From: Actinomycetes bacterium
Lineage (GTDB): Bacteria; Actinomycetota; Acidimicrobiia; Acidimicrobiales; Acidimicrobiaceae
Assembly: GCA_021833085.1 (NCBI GenBank)
Contig: JAKBGL010000011.1
Location: forward strand, 1-16,061
Length of the DNA stretch: 16,061 nucleotides
Reading direction: 5' to 3'
Both the position numbers and the translations under genes were made by a program. Shown here in pieces: positions 1 to 6,810 of this stretch. How positions within the stretch are numbered: the stretch's first letter is position 1; each line of letters starts with the position of its first letter. Below the pieces are notes generated by a model, which saw nothing but the letters and a program-made list of their open reading frames with translations, was not told where the DNA came from and searched no databases.

Positions 1-4
1 TATA

Positions 5-16
5 ATGTAATTACAT
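5..16. promoter_or_regulatory. 12-bp perfect palindrome at window edge
   Basis: ATGTAATTACAT is a perfect palindrome in an AT-rich stretch at the very start of the window. It has the size and symmetry of a dimeric repressor site, but no gene on its left side is visible, so its target is unknown. It could be chance in AT-rich DNA. Confidence 0.2.
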
Positions 17-121
17 GTATGAAATTTAACGTCACAAATAGCTAATAACTTAAGTAGAGTTAAGTTTTGTGGCAAGGCTGTCGGTATTTGTCAACCTACT
101 TTGTGCGGATCCATCGCAGCC

Positions 122-146
122 CGTACTTCGAGTACGAACCTATAAT
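122..146 (+). promoter_or_regulatory. Possible promoter/operator of the ABC ATPase gene
   Basis: A perfect -10 hexamer TATAAT lies at 141-146, about 55 bases ahead of the ABC ATPase start. No good -35 box is seen 16-18 bases upstream. Instead the space is filled by a perfect inverted repeat, CGTACT-TCG-AGTACG (122-136). A promoter with an operator over its -35/spacer is a reasonable inference. The hairpin could also act in RNA if transcription starts further upstream. Confidence 0.35.
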
Positions 147-200
147 TGTGGTCTGAGGATGTTGGAAATTTAGAAGGGCTCCGGTGGTCTGTAGTTGGTC

Positions 201-995
201 ATGGACAAGGTGCCATTATTTGAGCTTCAAAACGCTTCGCTGCTAAGGGAAGGTAACGTTCTTCTCAAAGAGGCTAGCTTTGGTTTATTTGAAGGTGACA
301 AAGTAGTCGTGATGGGACGCAATGGGGCCGGAAAGTCTACATTGGTAAGGATGCTTGCTGGGTTCGAACGTGTGAGTCGTGGGAGGCTGTTAATTGACGG
401 TGTGGACGCACGGACTTTGGATATTCGCACACTCCGAGGTAGGGTTTCGTATGTAAGTTCATCCTTGCAGGAGCGATTTATGGGTGCTATAACCACTTTT
501 GAGGTTGTACTTACCGGCACGAGTGGGGATCTTGCACCTTACTGGCGGAGTTACTCTAAAGAGGAGTTATCTGTAACCGATGAACTACTTTCCATCTTTC
601 GATTGAGTGCTAAAAGGGACCATCTGTTCAACACTCTCTCTCAAGGGGAGCGGCAAAGGGCGATACTAGCTAGAGCATTCGCCAGACGATCGCAGTTGGT
701 CGTTGCCGACGAGCCCTTTGTGGGACTAGACATGGTTTCTCGGGACGAGTTGATTATGGCTTTGGAAGGACTAGGCACTTTAGATATAACAACAAACACC
801 GTGGTTCTGATCGTTCATGGTACTGAAGAGATCCCCAGTGTCTTTGATCGAGTTGTTTTCGTCCGAGACTCTGAGCTTGTTTGGCACGGGAATAAAGATG
901 ACTTCCTTGTATCTGATGTCTTGTCTGAACTCTATGAAACTCCACTTCGAGTCGCTAAGTTGGGTACGCAATACTACACGTCAGTCGTGCGGTGA
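201..995 (+). CDS. Stand-alone ABC transporter ATP-binding protein, YlmA/ModF-like (COG1119 type)
   Basis: This is a single ABC ATPase domain. Counting from an in-frame TTG at 195 (the ATG at 201 is residue 3), it shows Walker A GRNGAGKST (41-49), the Q-loop region with VSSSLQERF (88-95), signature LSQGE (148-152, a variant of LSGGQ), Walker B LVVADE (168-173), D-loop GLD (177-179) and the switch His in IVHG (208). The VSSSLQERF and EVVLTG segments resemble the YlmA/PhrA (COG1119) group, often labelled molybdenum-type ATPases although transport is rarely shown. I chose ATG 201; TTG 195 is possible and neither has a strong ribosome site. No permease or binding protein lies in the window, so it either works with a partner encoded elsewhere or is not a transporter part. 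Substrate unknown. It converges on the carbonic-anhydrase-like gene with only 17 bases between. Confidence 0.8.
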   Translation: MDKVPLFELQNASLLREGNVLLKEASFGLFEGDKVVVMGRNGAGKSTLVRMLAGFERVSRGRLLIDGVDARTLDIRTLRGRVSYVSSSLQERFMGAITTFEVVLTGTSGDLAPYWRSYSKEELSVTDELLSIFRLSAKRDHLFNTLSQGERQRAILARAFARRSQLVVADEPFVGLDMVSRDELIMALEGLGTLDITTNTVVLIVHGTEEIPSVFDRVVFVRDSELVWHGNKDDFLVSDVLSELYETPLRVAKLGTQYYTSVVR

Positions 996-1012
996 GAGCT
1001 TTCATGGAGCCA

Positions 1013-1531
1013 TTAATCCAGCCGTTTTAGACTCCTTGCGTAGTTCTTAGCGTTCTCTACGTATAGATCTACTGCTTCTTTGAACTGACCCTCTCGTACT
1101 TTACCCGTGATAATGGTAGCTGGAACACCAAGTGCCATTGCAAATCTTGGAAGCACAGTTCCATTTGTTAATACGGCGTTGGCCCCAACTAGCGAGTGGC
1201 TCTCACAGATAACCCGATGAAGAACTATCGATCCGGACCCGACGAGCACGTCGTCTTCTATTAGGCAGCCTTCCAGATGGACAATATGTCCGACAACGCA
1301 TCTAGAGCCCACTACGGTGGACAGTTCAGCGGTCGCATGTATCACTGTCCCATCTTGAATAGAGCTTTCCGATCCTATCGAGATGTGACCATAGTCGCCT
1401 CGGAGAACTGCCTGCGGCCATATGCTGGATCTTGCGCCTATGGTCACATCTCCAATTACAGTGGCATCAGGATGCACAAATGCTGAGGGGTCGATCTTTG
1501 GTGTTCTATCTCCAAGCGCGTAAATAGCCAT
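1013..1531 (-). CDS. Gamma-carbonic-anhydrase-like left-handed beta-helix protein
   Basis: This is a hexapeptide-repeat trimeric beta-helix protein of the gamma carbonic anhydrase / PaaY / YrdA family, cytoplasmic. The start MAIYALGD (ATG 1531) matches the usual family N-terminus; an in-frame ATG at 1570 would add 13 residues unlike the family. Counting from 1570, it has PDATVIGDVTIG (34-45), SSIWPQAVLRGD (48-59), SSIQDGTVIH (69-78) and GHIVHLEGC (94-102). Two of the three zinc histidines of the Cam prototype align (H78, H95). The third ligand position, His in the usual GHxxxLHGC, is Glu (E100) here, with an extra His at 98. This GHxxHLEGC form is, as I recall, a recurrent variant in actinobacterial homologues, so metal binding and CO2 hydration are uncertain. 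Full family length (172 residues). Product is best called gamma-CA family protein. Confidence 0.85.
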   Translation of the reverse strand: MAIYALGDRTPKIDPSAFVHPDATVIGDVTIGARSSIWPQAVLRGDYGHISIGSESSIQDGTVIHATAELSTVVGSRCVVGHIVHLEGCLIEDDVLVGSGSIVLHRVICESHSLVGANAVLTNGTVLPRFAMALGVPATIITGKVREGQFKEAVDLYVENAKNYARSLKRLD

Positions 1532-1534
1532 ATC

Positions 1535-1546
1535 ACTAACGTTAGT
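1535..1546. promoter_or_regulatory. Perfect palindrome just upstream of the gamma-CA start
   Basis: ACTAACGTTAGT is a perfect 12-bp palindrome ending 3 bases before the preferred ATG (1529-1531) of the gamma-CA-like gene. If that ATG is used, the palindrome sits where a repressor or a 5' end would lie. If the upstream ATG at 1570 is used, it is coding. No Shine-Dalgarno sequence is present ahead of either start. Confidence 0.25.
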
Positions 1547-1570
1547 TGTTTGAAAGCTTGATAGCAACAT

Positions 1571-2289
1571 CTGTATCTATGTAGTTGCGCAGCGAGCACC
1601 TGCAGCTCGTATGCGATGGCGGGTGTCGATAGGCGTAGCGGTTGTAACCGCAAAATCCTTTGGTGTGAAAGGTTTATATATGATCGTTGGTATCGATGCT
1701 ATCGGTCTTTTCAGTCATTATACGTGGCGCGTATCTAGTTATAAGGTGCAACTTGAGTCTGAACATTCCATCGCGCTTAACTACTGTATCAACTAGCAAC
1801 TTTCCAGGACTTGCAATGAAGTCAGTTTCGCTCATAGATGCTACTGGGGGAGATGATTTACTCAACACGCTATTTCGTTAGCGCTGGACGTATGGTGGAA
1901 TTAGAATACCAAGATGACTTAACGTTCACTTCGGTAGACGACGATTTCTTAGTGCGTTCAGTGAAGTGAGATTTGGATTTAAACATGGAAATGCTGATCC
2001 ATCGGTAGCTGAAACGAGTTAAGGTGGTCAACATTTGATATCCCTACCGACAGTGATCATCGTCCGTGTTGAATGCGAGAAGATAGTGAACCTCTGATTG
2101 GATGCGACTCACTGAGGATAGGTTCTTTGTTCGTTCTCAGCGAGGTTGTTCAACAGCCGTTTCTTGCTGAGGTTGAAGAGTTTCTAGACAAAACATAAGT
2201 GCTGCCGATTTAGTTCAGGTCTGATAGTTCATGAAACTCCCATGAGCAAGATCTTTAGGATGACAGTAGAAGGTATTCGGACGATGCCT
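1571..2289. other. Gene-poor stretch, 719 bases
   Basis: No convincing gene. The open frames here are 60-64 codons (for example minus 1868-1674), have no recognisable motif, no ribosome site and low-complexity-free but unremarkable composition. An inverted repeat CTCAGC (2137-2142) / GCTGAG (2167-2172) encloses a small GTTG-TT-CAAC hairpin; it is not followed by a T-run and lies too far from parA (stop at 2290) to be called its terminator. No tRNA, rRNA or CRISPR repeat is seen. It may be decayed coding DNA. Confidence 0.5.
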
Positions 2290-3036
2290 TTAATCCATGA
2301 GGTCTAGTTCAATCCAGAGACTCTCGAATCTCTTAGCTACAATAGAGCGTGGATGGCTAATCACGACAGGCGAACGGTCGATAGCCATGCCTTCGATGAG
2401 AGAAGATCGAGGGATTATTGTATTAGTGAGATGAAGATCCTTCATCTCACTAAGTTCACTCAGTAACACTTGGTGGTGTTTTGAGCGAACTTCGACGATC
2501 TGTAGCGTTGTCTTGAAGTTCGGGGGAGACTTGAAATCACCTCTAAGACTGTAGACGTACTCTAACGTTGCGCGTAAAGAAAGAGGAGCCGGCGTTGTTA
2601 GTAGCAGAGTGAGATCAGATACTGCTAGCTGAAACTTTAGGAGATTATCAGCCGTTGGTGGAGAGTCGATAACTATGAGATCATATCGATCAGACAGTGC
2701 GTCGATGGAGTTCCTTGCCCTAGATCTAAACGTCCGAATCTCAGATATCTCGGCGTCTAAGAATCGGGTCCTATCGTTGTATGGAAGAATGTGCAGGCGC
2801 TCGACATTGGTTCCCTTTACCAACTCAACAAGGTTTGCTTGTGGTTTTTTAAGTTGATCACCGAGTCCTTTCCCGTCTTGCGAATCATGTCGCAGAAGAA
2901 AAGATGATGCGCCTTGGGCGTCGATATCAATGAGCAACACGCGCCATCCTTGAACTGCAGCTACGGCACCCAAGTTGATTGCGGTTGACGTTTTCCCAAC
3001 TCCACCTTTCAGGCTGTAGCAGTTCAAAACTTTCAT
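2290..3036 (-). CDS. ParA/MinD-family (SIMIBI) ATPase coupled to a CHAD protein
   Basis: 248-residue cytoplasmic P-loop ATPase of the ParA type. The deviant Walker A KGGVGKTS (10-17) carries the signature lysine (K10); Walker A' is LLIDIDAQGA (34-43) and Walker B is LIVIDSPP (120-127). The C-terminal PRSSLIEG...SPVV (209-225) and final helix IVAKRFESLW (232-241) follow the usual ParA layout. There is no N-terminal helix-turn-helix, so it is a short, type Ib or orphan-like ParA. No ParB or parS-like repeat is in the window. Instead its ATG overlaps the stop of the CHAD gene by ATGA, so the two are made together. Orphan ParAs generally position a cargo (plasmid, carboxysome, chemoreceptor cluster) named by the neighbouring gene. 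Here the neighbour suggests a polyphosphate-binding cargo adaptor; that is inference. Confidence 0.9.
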   Translation of the reverse strand: MKVLNCYSLKGGVGKTSTAINLGAVAAVQGWRVLLIDIDAQGASSFLLRHDSQDGKGLGDQLKKPQANLVELVKGTNVERLHILPYNDRTRFLDAEISEIRTFRSRARNSIDALSDRYDLIVIDSPPTADNLLKFQLAVSDLTLLLTTPAPLSLRATLEYVYSLRGDFKSPPNFKTTLQIVEVRSKHHQVLLSELSEMKDLHLTNTIIPRSSLIEGMAIDRSPVVISHPRSIVAKRFESLWIELDLMD

Positions 3037-4640
3037 GATTGCTTGTTCAACTCCTTGAGAAGACGATTGATCGTTTTGAGACCGTCACTTGCAAGGAAAT
3101 GACCAACCTGCACAAGACACTTATCGAAGAGAGCTTCACGTTCGCTTGACAAGTGATCTCTGGTGCTGAGGTCTAAGTTAGCGATCGGAGCGATGCTTTC
3201 GAGAAGATGAAGTGCCACCTCCGCATCTTGAAATGCACCGAGCAGATCTTGGGTTTCTTTGAGTTCTTTAATTGCGACCTTGAAAAGTTTGTGGGGGAAT
3301 ACTGGCTCGAAGAGCTCAAGTGTATAGCGAAGATGTTTCCCTTTTTTCCGAAGGTTGTGCATCTCCTCGTGTGAAGCCACTGTGTCGGTAAGTTTCGCTT
3401 GCTCCGTAAAGTCTTTATAGGTCGACTCAACCCGGTTATATGCGAAGTTGATCATCTTTTGCGTGCCAACTCCACCGCTCTTGCGTTGTCCGATACAACG
3501 CAATGAATTGTTCCACGCATCTAATAGCTTAGAGAACTCGCTACCTTCGATGAATTGGCAGAGTGTGCTATGGGCCTTTCCCCTTTGATTTTTGAAGTGA
3601 ACCGCCATTTCAAGTGACTTCGATTCAACGGCAGAGAGATTTATGAGGAATACATCTAGATCCCTTTGCGCCCCGCATATGGTCTGAAACCTTTTTAATC
3701 TTTTCTCTAGCTGCCTGAGTGAACACGTGTCCTTTGTTTTGCCCTTGGCAGTTGGATTTAGATGTCCTAGGTGCTCTAAAATGACCCTCGTCTTTCTTAG
3801 GTCCACTCTTATATCGTGGCAGTACTCAAGGTCGTAGTCACCGACCACGCCATCTGAGTTCAGCATCACCCGTTGGTAGAGGTTCATGCCCATCGTTTTC
3901 AGGGAGGTAATGGGGGAGTCACCTACGTCGAAGGTACTTTGTCCGAGTTGGTTATAGTCGAATCGTTTGCGATTGTTTGCCCGCATTACTGAAGCCCATC
4001 TATCCCAGTCGGTGTTAGATATTAGGTATGGTTTTAGACTGCGGGTAATGTTTTTTAAAGTTGGAGTTGGGTCCACTCCTACTATCATCTCGATCTCGAT
4101 CCAGTGCTCTGGTAGACCTTTCGGCGTGATCAGGCGTACTCGACCCAGTCTCAAACCCGTCTTGTGCTGGTAGAACTCGATCTCGGATATAACGCTGGAC
4201 ACTGACGCTAATTTGACTAATGCTCGTCCGTCTGCCAAGCGTTGAAGTAGCCGTCGGAGACCCAATTCTTTGACAGTTGATAGGTTTATTGCATTTGGAA
4301 ACAGTGTGAAGTCATGGATATTAAAGTGAGATGAAGGCTGATCAGTGCAGCGAAGTGTAAAAGTCACGTTGTTGTCGGAACCAACCTGTGTTTCCACAAA
4401 GTAGCCACCGGAGGACAGCTTCCAATCTTGCGTGTCGTAAAGATTCAAAACGACTTCGCCAACTAAGTTAATGTTCATATGCTCTGACGGAACACTTGTA
4501 CTCAAAGAAGAAAGTAAATTCTCGTGCGAGTTTGCCTTATTTGCCGCCAAAACTCTTATCGGTGAATAGTTGACGGTTTTATTGTCCGTAGCCGATACCT
4601 CCTTTACCAACGGCCGAGATGGGAAATCCAACTCCTTCAT
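3033..4640 (-). CDS. CYTH-like plus CHAD domain protein (polyphosphate-binding type)
   Basis: 535 residues. Residues 1-53 look disordered and polar with basic spots (K2, R9, K13). Residues about 54-215 look like a CYTH/TTM beta-barrel: NLYDTQDWKLSSGGYFVE (66-83) matches the YYDTxDxxLxxxGxxLR motif, and HWIEIEMIVG (179-188) matches a later strand. The catalytic ExExK strand is not visible, so the CYTH part is probably inactive. Residues about 245-520 are a CHAD helical domain: HDIRVDLRKTR (275-285), GAQRDLDV (323-330), HNLRKKGKHLR (428-438) and QDLLGAFQDAEV (464-475), the expected His/Arg/Lys-rich helices. CHAD domains bind polyphosphate and several coat polyphosphate granules. No strong ribosome site precedes the ATG; a TAGTAT box lies 6 bases before it, so the mRNA may be leaderless. 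Overlaps parA by ATGA; 61 bases after thiD. Confidence 0.88.
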   Translation of the reverse strand: MKELDFPSRPLVKEVSATDNKTVNYSPIRVLAANKANSHENLLSSLSTSVPSEHMNINLVGEVVLNLYDTQDWKLSSGGYFVETQVGSDNNVTFTLRCTDQPSSHFNIHDFTLFPNAINLSTVKELGLRRLLQRLADGRALVKLASVSSVISEIEFYQHKTGLRLGRVRLITPKGLPEHWIEIEMIVGVDPTPTLKNITRSLKPYLISNTDWDRWASVMRANNRKRFDYNQLGQSTFDVGDSPITSLKTMGMNLYQRVMLNSDGVVGDYDLEYCHDIRVDLRKTRVILEHLGHLNPTAKGKTKDTCSLRQLEKRLKRFQTICGAQRDLDVFLINLSAVESKSLEMAVHFKNQRGKAHSTLCQFIEGSEFSKLLDAWNNSLRCIGQRKSGGVGTQKMINFAYNRVESTYKDFTEQAKLTDTVASHEEMHNLRKKGKHLRYTLELFEPVFPHKLFKVAIKELKETQDLLGAFQDAEVALHLLESIAPIANLDLSTRDHLSSEREALFDKCLVQVGHFLASDGLKTINRLLKELNKQS

Positions 4641-4646
4641 CAGATG

Positions 4647-4652
4647 ATACTA
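4647..4652 (-). promoter_or_regulatory. Possible -10 box for a leaderless CHAD-parA transcript
   Basis: Read on the minus strand, TAGTAT is followed by CATCTG and then the CHAD ATG. A TANNNT box 6-7 bases ahead of the start codon is the usual layout of leaderless actinobacterial transcripts, and there is no Shine-Dalgarno sequence here. This would let chad-parA be expressed apart from thiD. No clear -35 box. Confidence 0.3.
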
Positions 4653-4701
4653 TGCCAGTTGATAATTAAATGAGTTATCTATTGGGCGGCTGGGTCGGCA
4701 T

Positions 4702-5532
4702 CTAGTAGTGATGGACGACTGAATTAAAGTGGTCTAAGGGTCCCCATCCATGTCCGAGGGCCCAGTCCTTTGATCCAGCTATTGCGCTAGTAACATACGC
4801 TTTAGCTTCTCTAACCGCGTCGGTAAGCGTAGTTCCTCGAGCCAGATTTGCGGAAATTGCGGCGGACAGAGTGCAACCCGTCCCATGAGTATTTTTTGAT
4901 TCAATTCTTGTAGCCCTAAATGTAAAGACCTGATCACCGTCGTAAAGTACGTCAATCGATTCTTTCTCGTCATCGAGATGTCCGCCTTTGACTAAGACGT
5001 TTTGTGACCCCATCTTCTTCAGTTCAATCGCCGCAGTCACCAGGTCTTCAGAGGTGTCAATCCTTACCCCAACGAGCTTAGAAGCTTCGGGAGCGTTTGG
5101 GGTAATGAGATACGCATGAGGGAAAAGATCGTCAATATAAGCTTCGATAGCATCACTTGTGATCAGCGAATCTCCAGATGCAGCAACCATTACAGGATCA
5201 ACCACTAGGCGAGGCAACATATTGTCCTTGGCAAACTCAGCCACTATCTGGACAACCTCGGTTGTGGCCAGCATTCCAGTTTTGGAACCGCGAATCCAAA
5301 AGTCATCGAGGATCGACTTTATCTGCGCAAATACTAGATCAGGATCAACGGTACGATAACTTTGGACTCCAACTGTATTTTGGGCCGTGACTGCCGTGAT
5401 CACCGACGTCCCATAGACGTGATGTGCAGCGAAGGTTTTTAGGTCAGCCTGGACGCCAGCACCGCCGCCGGAGTCTGACCCCGCTATGGTTATTGCGACT
5501 GGAGGATTACGGTGACTCGAAGCTGTATCCAA
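4702..5532 (-). CDS. thiD: Hydroxymethylpyrimidine/phosphomethylpyrimidine kinase
   Basis: Ribokinase-fold enzyme that phosphorylates HMP and HMP-P to HMP-PP, the pyrimidine half of thiamine. Visible motifs: [18 protein letters not shown] (17-34), KTGML (84-88), [11 protein letters not shown] (111-121), TPNAPEA (144-150), VKGGH (181-185) and the anion hole with catalytic Cys, GTGC (217-220). The C-terminal [10 protein letters not shown] matches the family GHGxGPxxHF end. Length 276 is normal. The start is TTG at 5532; it is decided by a strong site AGAGGAAGGA (5540-5549 on the complement) 7 bases upstream, and no ATG is nearby. It lies 240 bases after thiG and may have its own promoter. No ThiE domain is fused. 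Confidence 0.95.
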   Translation of the reverse strand: MDTASSHRNPPVAITIAGSDSGGGAGVQADLKTFAAHHVYGTSVITAVTAQNTVGVQSYRTVDPDLVFAQIKSILDDFWIRGSKTGMLATTEVVQIVAEFAKDNMLPRLVVDPVMVAASGDSLITSDAIEAYIDDLFPHAYLITPNAPEASKLVGVRIDTSEDLVTAAIELKKMGSQNVLVKGGHLDDEKESIDVLYDGDQVFTFRATRIESKNTHGTGCTLSAAISANLARGTTLTDAVREAKAYVTSAIAGSKDWALGHGWGPLDHFNSVVHHY

Positions 5533-5539
5533 CTGCCGG

Positions 5540-5549
5540 TCCTTCCTCT
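5540..5549 (-). promoter_or_regulatory. Strong ribosome binding site fixing the TTG start of thiD
   Basis: Read on the minus strand the sequence is AGAGGAAGGA, 7 bases before TTG. It is one of the clearest Shine-Dalgarno sites in the window and justifies the rare start codon. Confidence 0.7.
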
Positions 5550-5759
5550 CGTATTAGATGCTTAGTCATACTAGTGAATCTCTAATTAACTTTGCGTCGT
5601 CAGCCCCAGCGTTACCCGCACTCCAAAAAGATTCTTTTGTTGATTACAGAGAGCAACGATCACTAAGTACTGTGCGCAGGCACCGATCCTATAACAATGC
5701 AACCTACGAATCGAAGACTCCTATAGCATTGGGATCTTGAGATGTAATACAATCGACTA

Positions 5760-5788
5760 ACGAAAGGTCACTTAGTCCACGAAAGGTC
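5760..5788. repeat. 10-base direct repeat at the thiG 3' end
   Basis: ACGAAAGGTC occurs at 5760-5769 and 5779-5788, 9 bases apart, spanning the thiG stop codon (5772-5774). Short and possibly chance; no terminator hairpin is visible after thiG. Confidence 0.3.
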
Positions 5789-6581
5789 TACCGTCATTCT
5801 CTGTTGAAGCTAGCGCAAAGCGTCTCTTGGGAATCCTTCCTGCACGGTAAGACTCGCGACCTGCTTGTACAGCTTTTGCTATTGCTCCAGCCATGAGAGG
5901 TGGTACCTGTGCTCTCGTAATAGCGGATGCCACAAGAACAGCATCGCAACCAAGTTCCATGGCGAAAGCAGCGTCCGATGCACATCCGATGCCAGCGTCT
6001 AATACCACCGGACACGTAGAGCGCTCGACGATGATCGATATGTTATGGGGATTTAGTATCCCCAGTCCGGAACCTATCGGTGATCCAAGCGGCATTACGG
6101 CAGCCACACCGAGCTTCACAAGATGGTCAGCGAGGACCGGATCGTCGTTCGTGTATGCGAAAACCTGAAACCCTCTTGATACCAACTCTTCTGTGGCAAG
6201 AGTAAGTTCGATCGGATCTGGTAGAAGTGTTAGGTCATCACTTATTACTTCAACCTTTACAAGATCAGTGTTAAGTGCTTCACGAGCTAGCTCGGCTGTG
6301 AGAACGGCCTCTTTGGCGCTATAGCACCCAGCGGTATTTGGAAGTATATGAACTGCCAGCTCCTTTAAGTCAGCAAAGATTGAGGCTCGCTTATTGTTTG
6401 GATCAAATCTCCTAATCGCCACCGTGACTATCTCGCTGCCAGACACACCTACTGTATCTGTGATGACGCGATGTGACGGAGCACCGCCCGTACCAAGAAT
6501 CAGCCGATTGCGTATCGTTAGATTTGCTACATTAAGCACATCGTCGGCTTCGGGCGACGTTGCAGCCGATTGGTCATTCAT
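5772..6581 (-). CDS. thiG: Thiazole synthase
   Basis: TIM-barrel enzyme that condenses DXP, dehydroglycine and ThiS-thiocarboxylate into the thiazole phosphate. Numbering from the upstream ATG (6587): LILGTGG (29-35), PNTAGC (83-88), the Schiff-base lysine K111 in LVKVEVISDD (109-118), MPLGSPIGSGLG (165-176) phosphate loop, and LDAGIGCASDAA (196-207). Length about 270 is normal. The ATG at 6587 overlaps the thiS stop (ATGA), but the ribosome site AAGGAGG (6588-6594 on the complement) abuts it with no spacer; the next in-frame ATG at 6581 has the ideal 6-base spacing, so I chose 6581. It forms an operon with thiO and thiS. The terminal segment AIAKAVQAGRESYRAGRIPKR is typical of the family. 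Confidence 0.95.
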   Translation of the reverse strand: MNDQSAATSPEADDVLNVANLTIRNRLILGTGGAPSHRVITDTVGVSGSEIVTVAIRRFDPNNKRASIFADLKELAVHILPNTAGCYSAKEAVLTAELAREALNTDLVKVEVISDDLTLLPDPIELTLATEELVSRGFQVFAYTNDDPVLADHLVKLGVAAVMPLGSPIGSGLGILNPHNISIIVERSTCPVVLDAGIGCASDAAFAMELGCDAVLVASAITRAQVPPLMAGAIAKAVQAGRESYRAGRIPKRRFALASTENDGRPFVD

Positions 6582-6583
6582 GC

Positions 6584-6808
6584 TCATCCTCCTTGATATA
6601 TGGTAACCACCTCTACCTTATCGCCGTCGCTTAAAAGGATTTGAGGCCAGAGTGCTCGTGTGACAATGGATTCGTTGAGTGCGACCGCTATAGCTTCTTT
6701 TGGAGCCCCAATCTCACTGAGTAGTTCGGTTATACTTAAGCCACTCTCGAACGACCTTCCGGTTCCGTTGATCGTGACGTCGATTAACCTGACTTTATCT
6801 TCACTCAT
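6584..6808 (-). CDS. thiS: Sulfur carrier protein ThiS
   Basis: Small ubiquitin-fold protein whose C-terminal Gly-Gly is adenylated and converted to a thiocarboxylate that feeds ThiG. The ends are diagnostic: VDVTINGT-like N-terminal strand (LIDVTINGTGRSF) and C-terminal VEVVTIYQGG with the terminal GG. Length 74-76 residues is slightly longer than the usual 66 because of a short N-terminal run MSEDKVRL. The TTG at 6814 overlaps the thiO stop as TTGA; the ATG at 6808 is two codons in and I prefer it. No Shine-Dalgarno sequence, so translation is probably coupled to thiO. It overlaps thiG by ATGA. The activating enzyme ThiF/MoeB is not in the window. Confidence 0.93.
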   Translation of the reverse strand: MSEDKVRLIDVTINGTGRSFESGLSITELLSEIGAPKEAIAVALNESIVTRALWPQILLSDGDKVEVVTIYQGG

Positions 6809-6810
6809 AC

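Noticed and set aside
2137..2172. Rho-independent terminator of parA
   Set aside because: The inverted repeat has no T-run on the minus strand and lies over 100 bases past the stop codon.
2290..4640. Plasmid or chromosome partition locus (parAB)
   Set aside because: No ParB-like helix-turn-helix protein and no iterated parS-like sites are present; the partner gene is CHAD.
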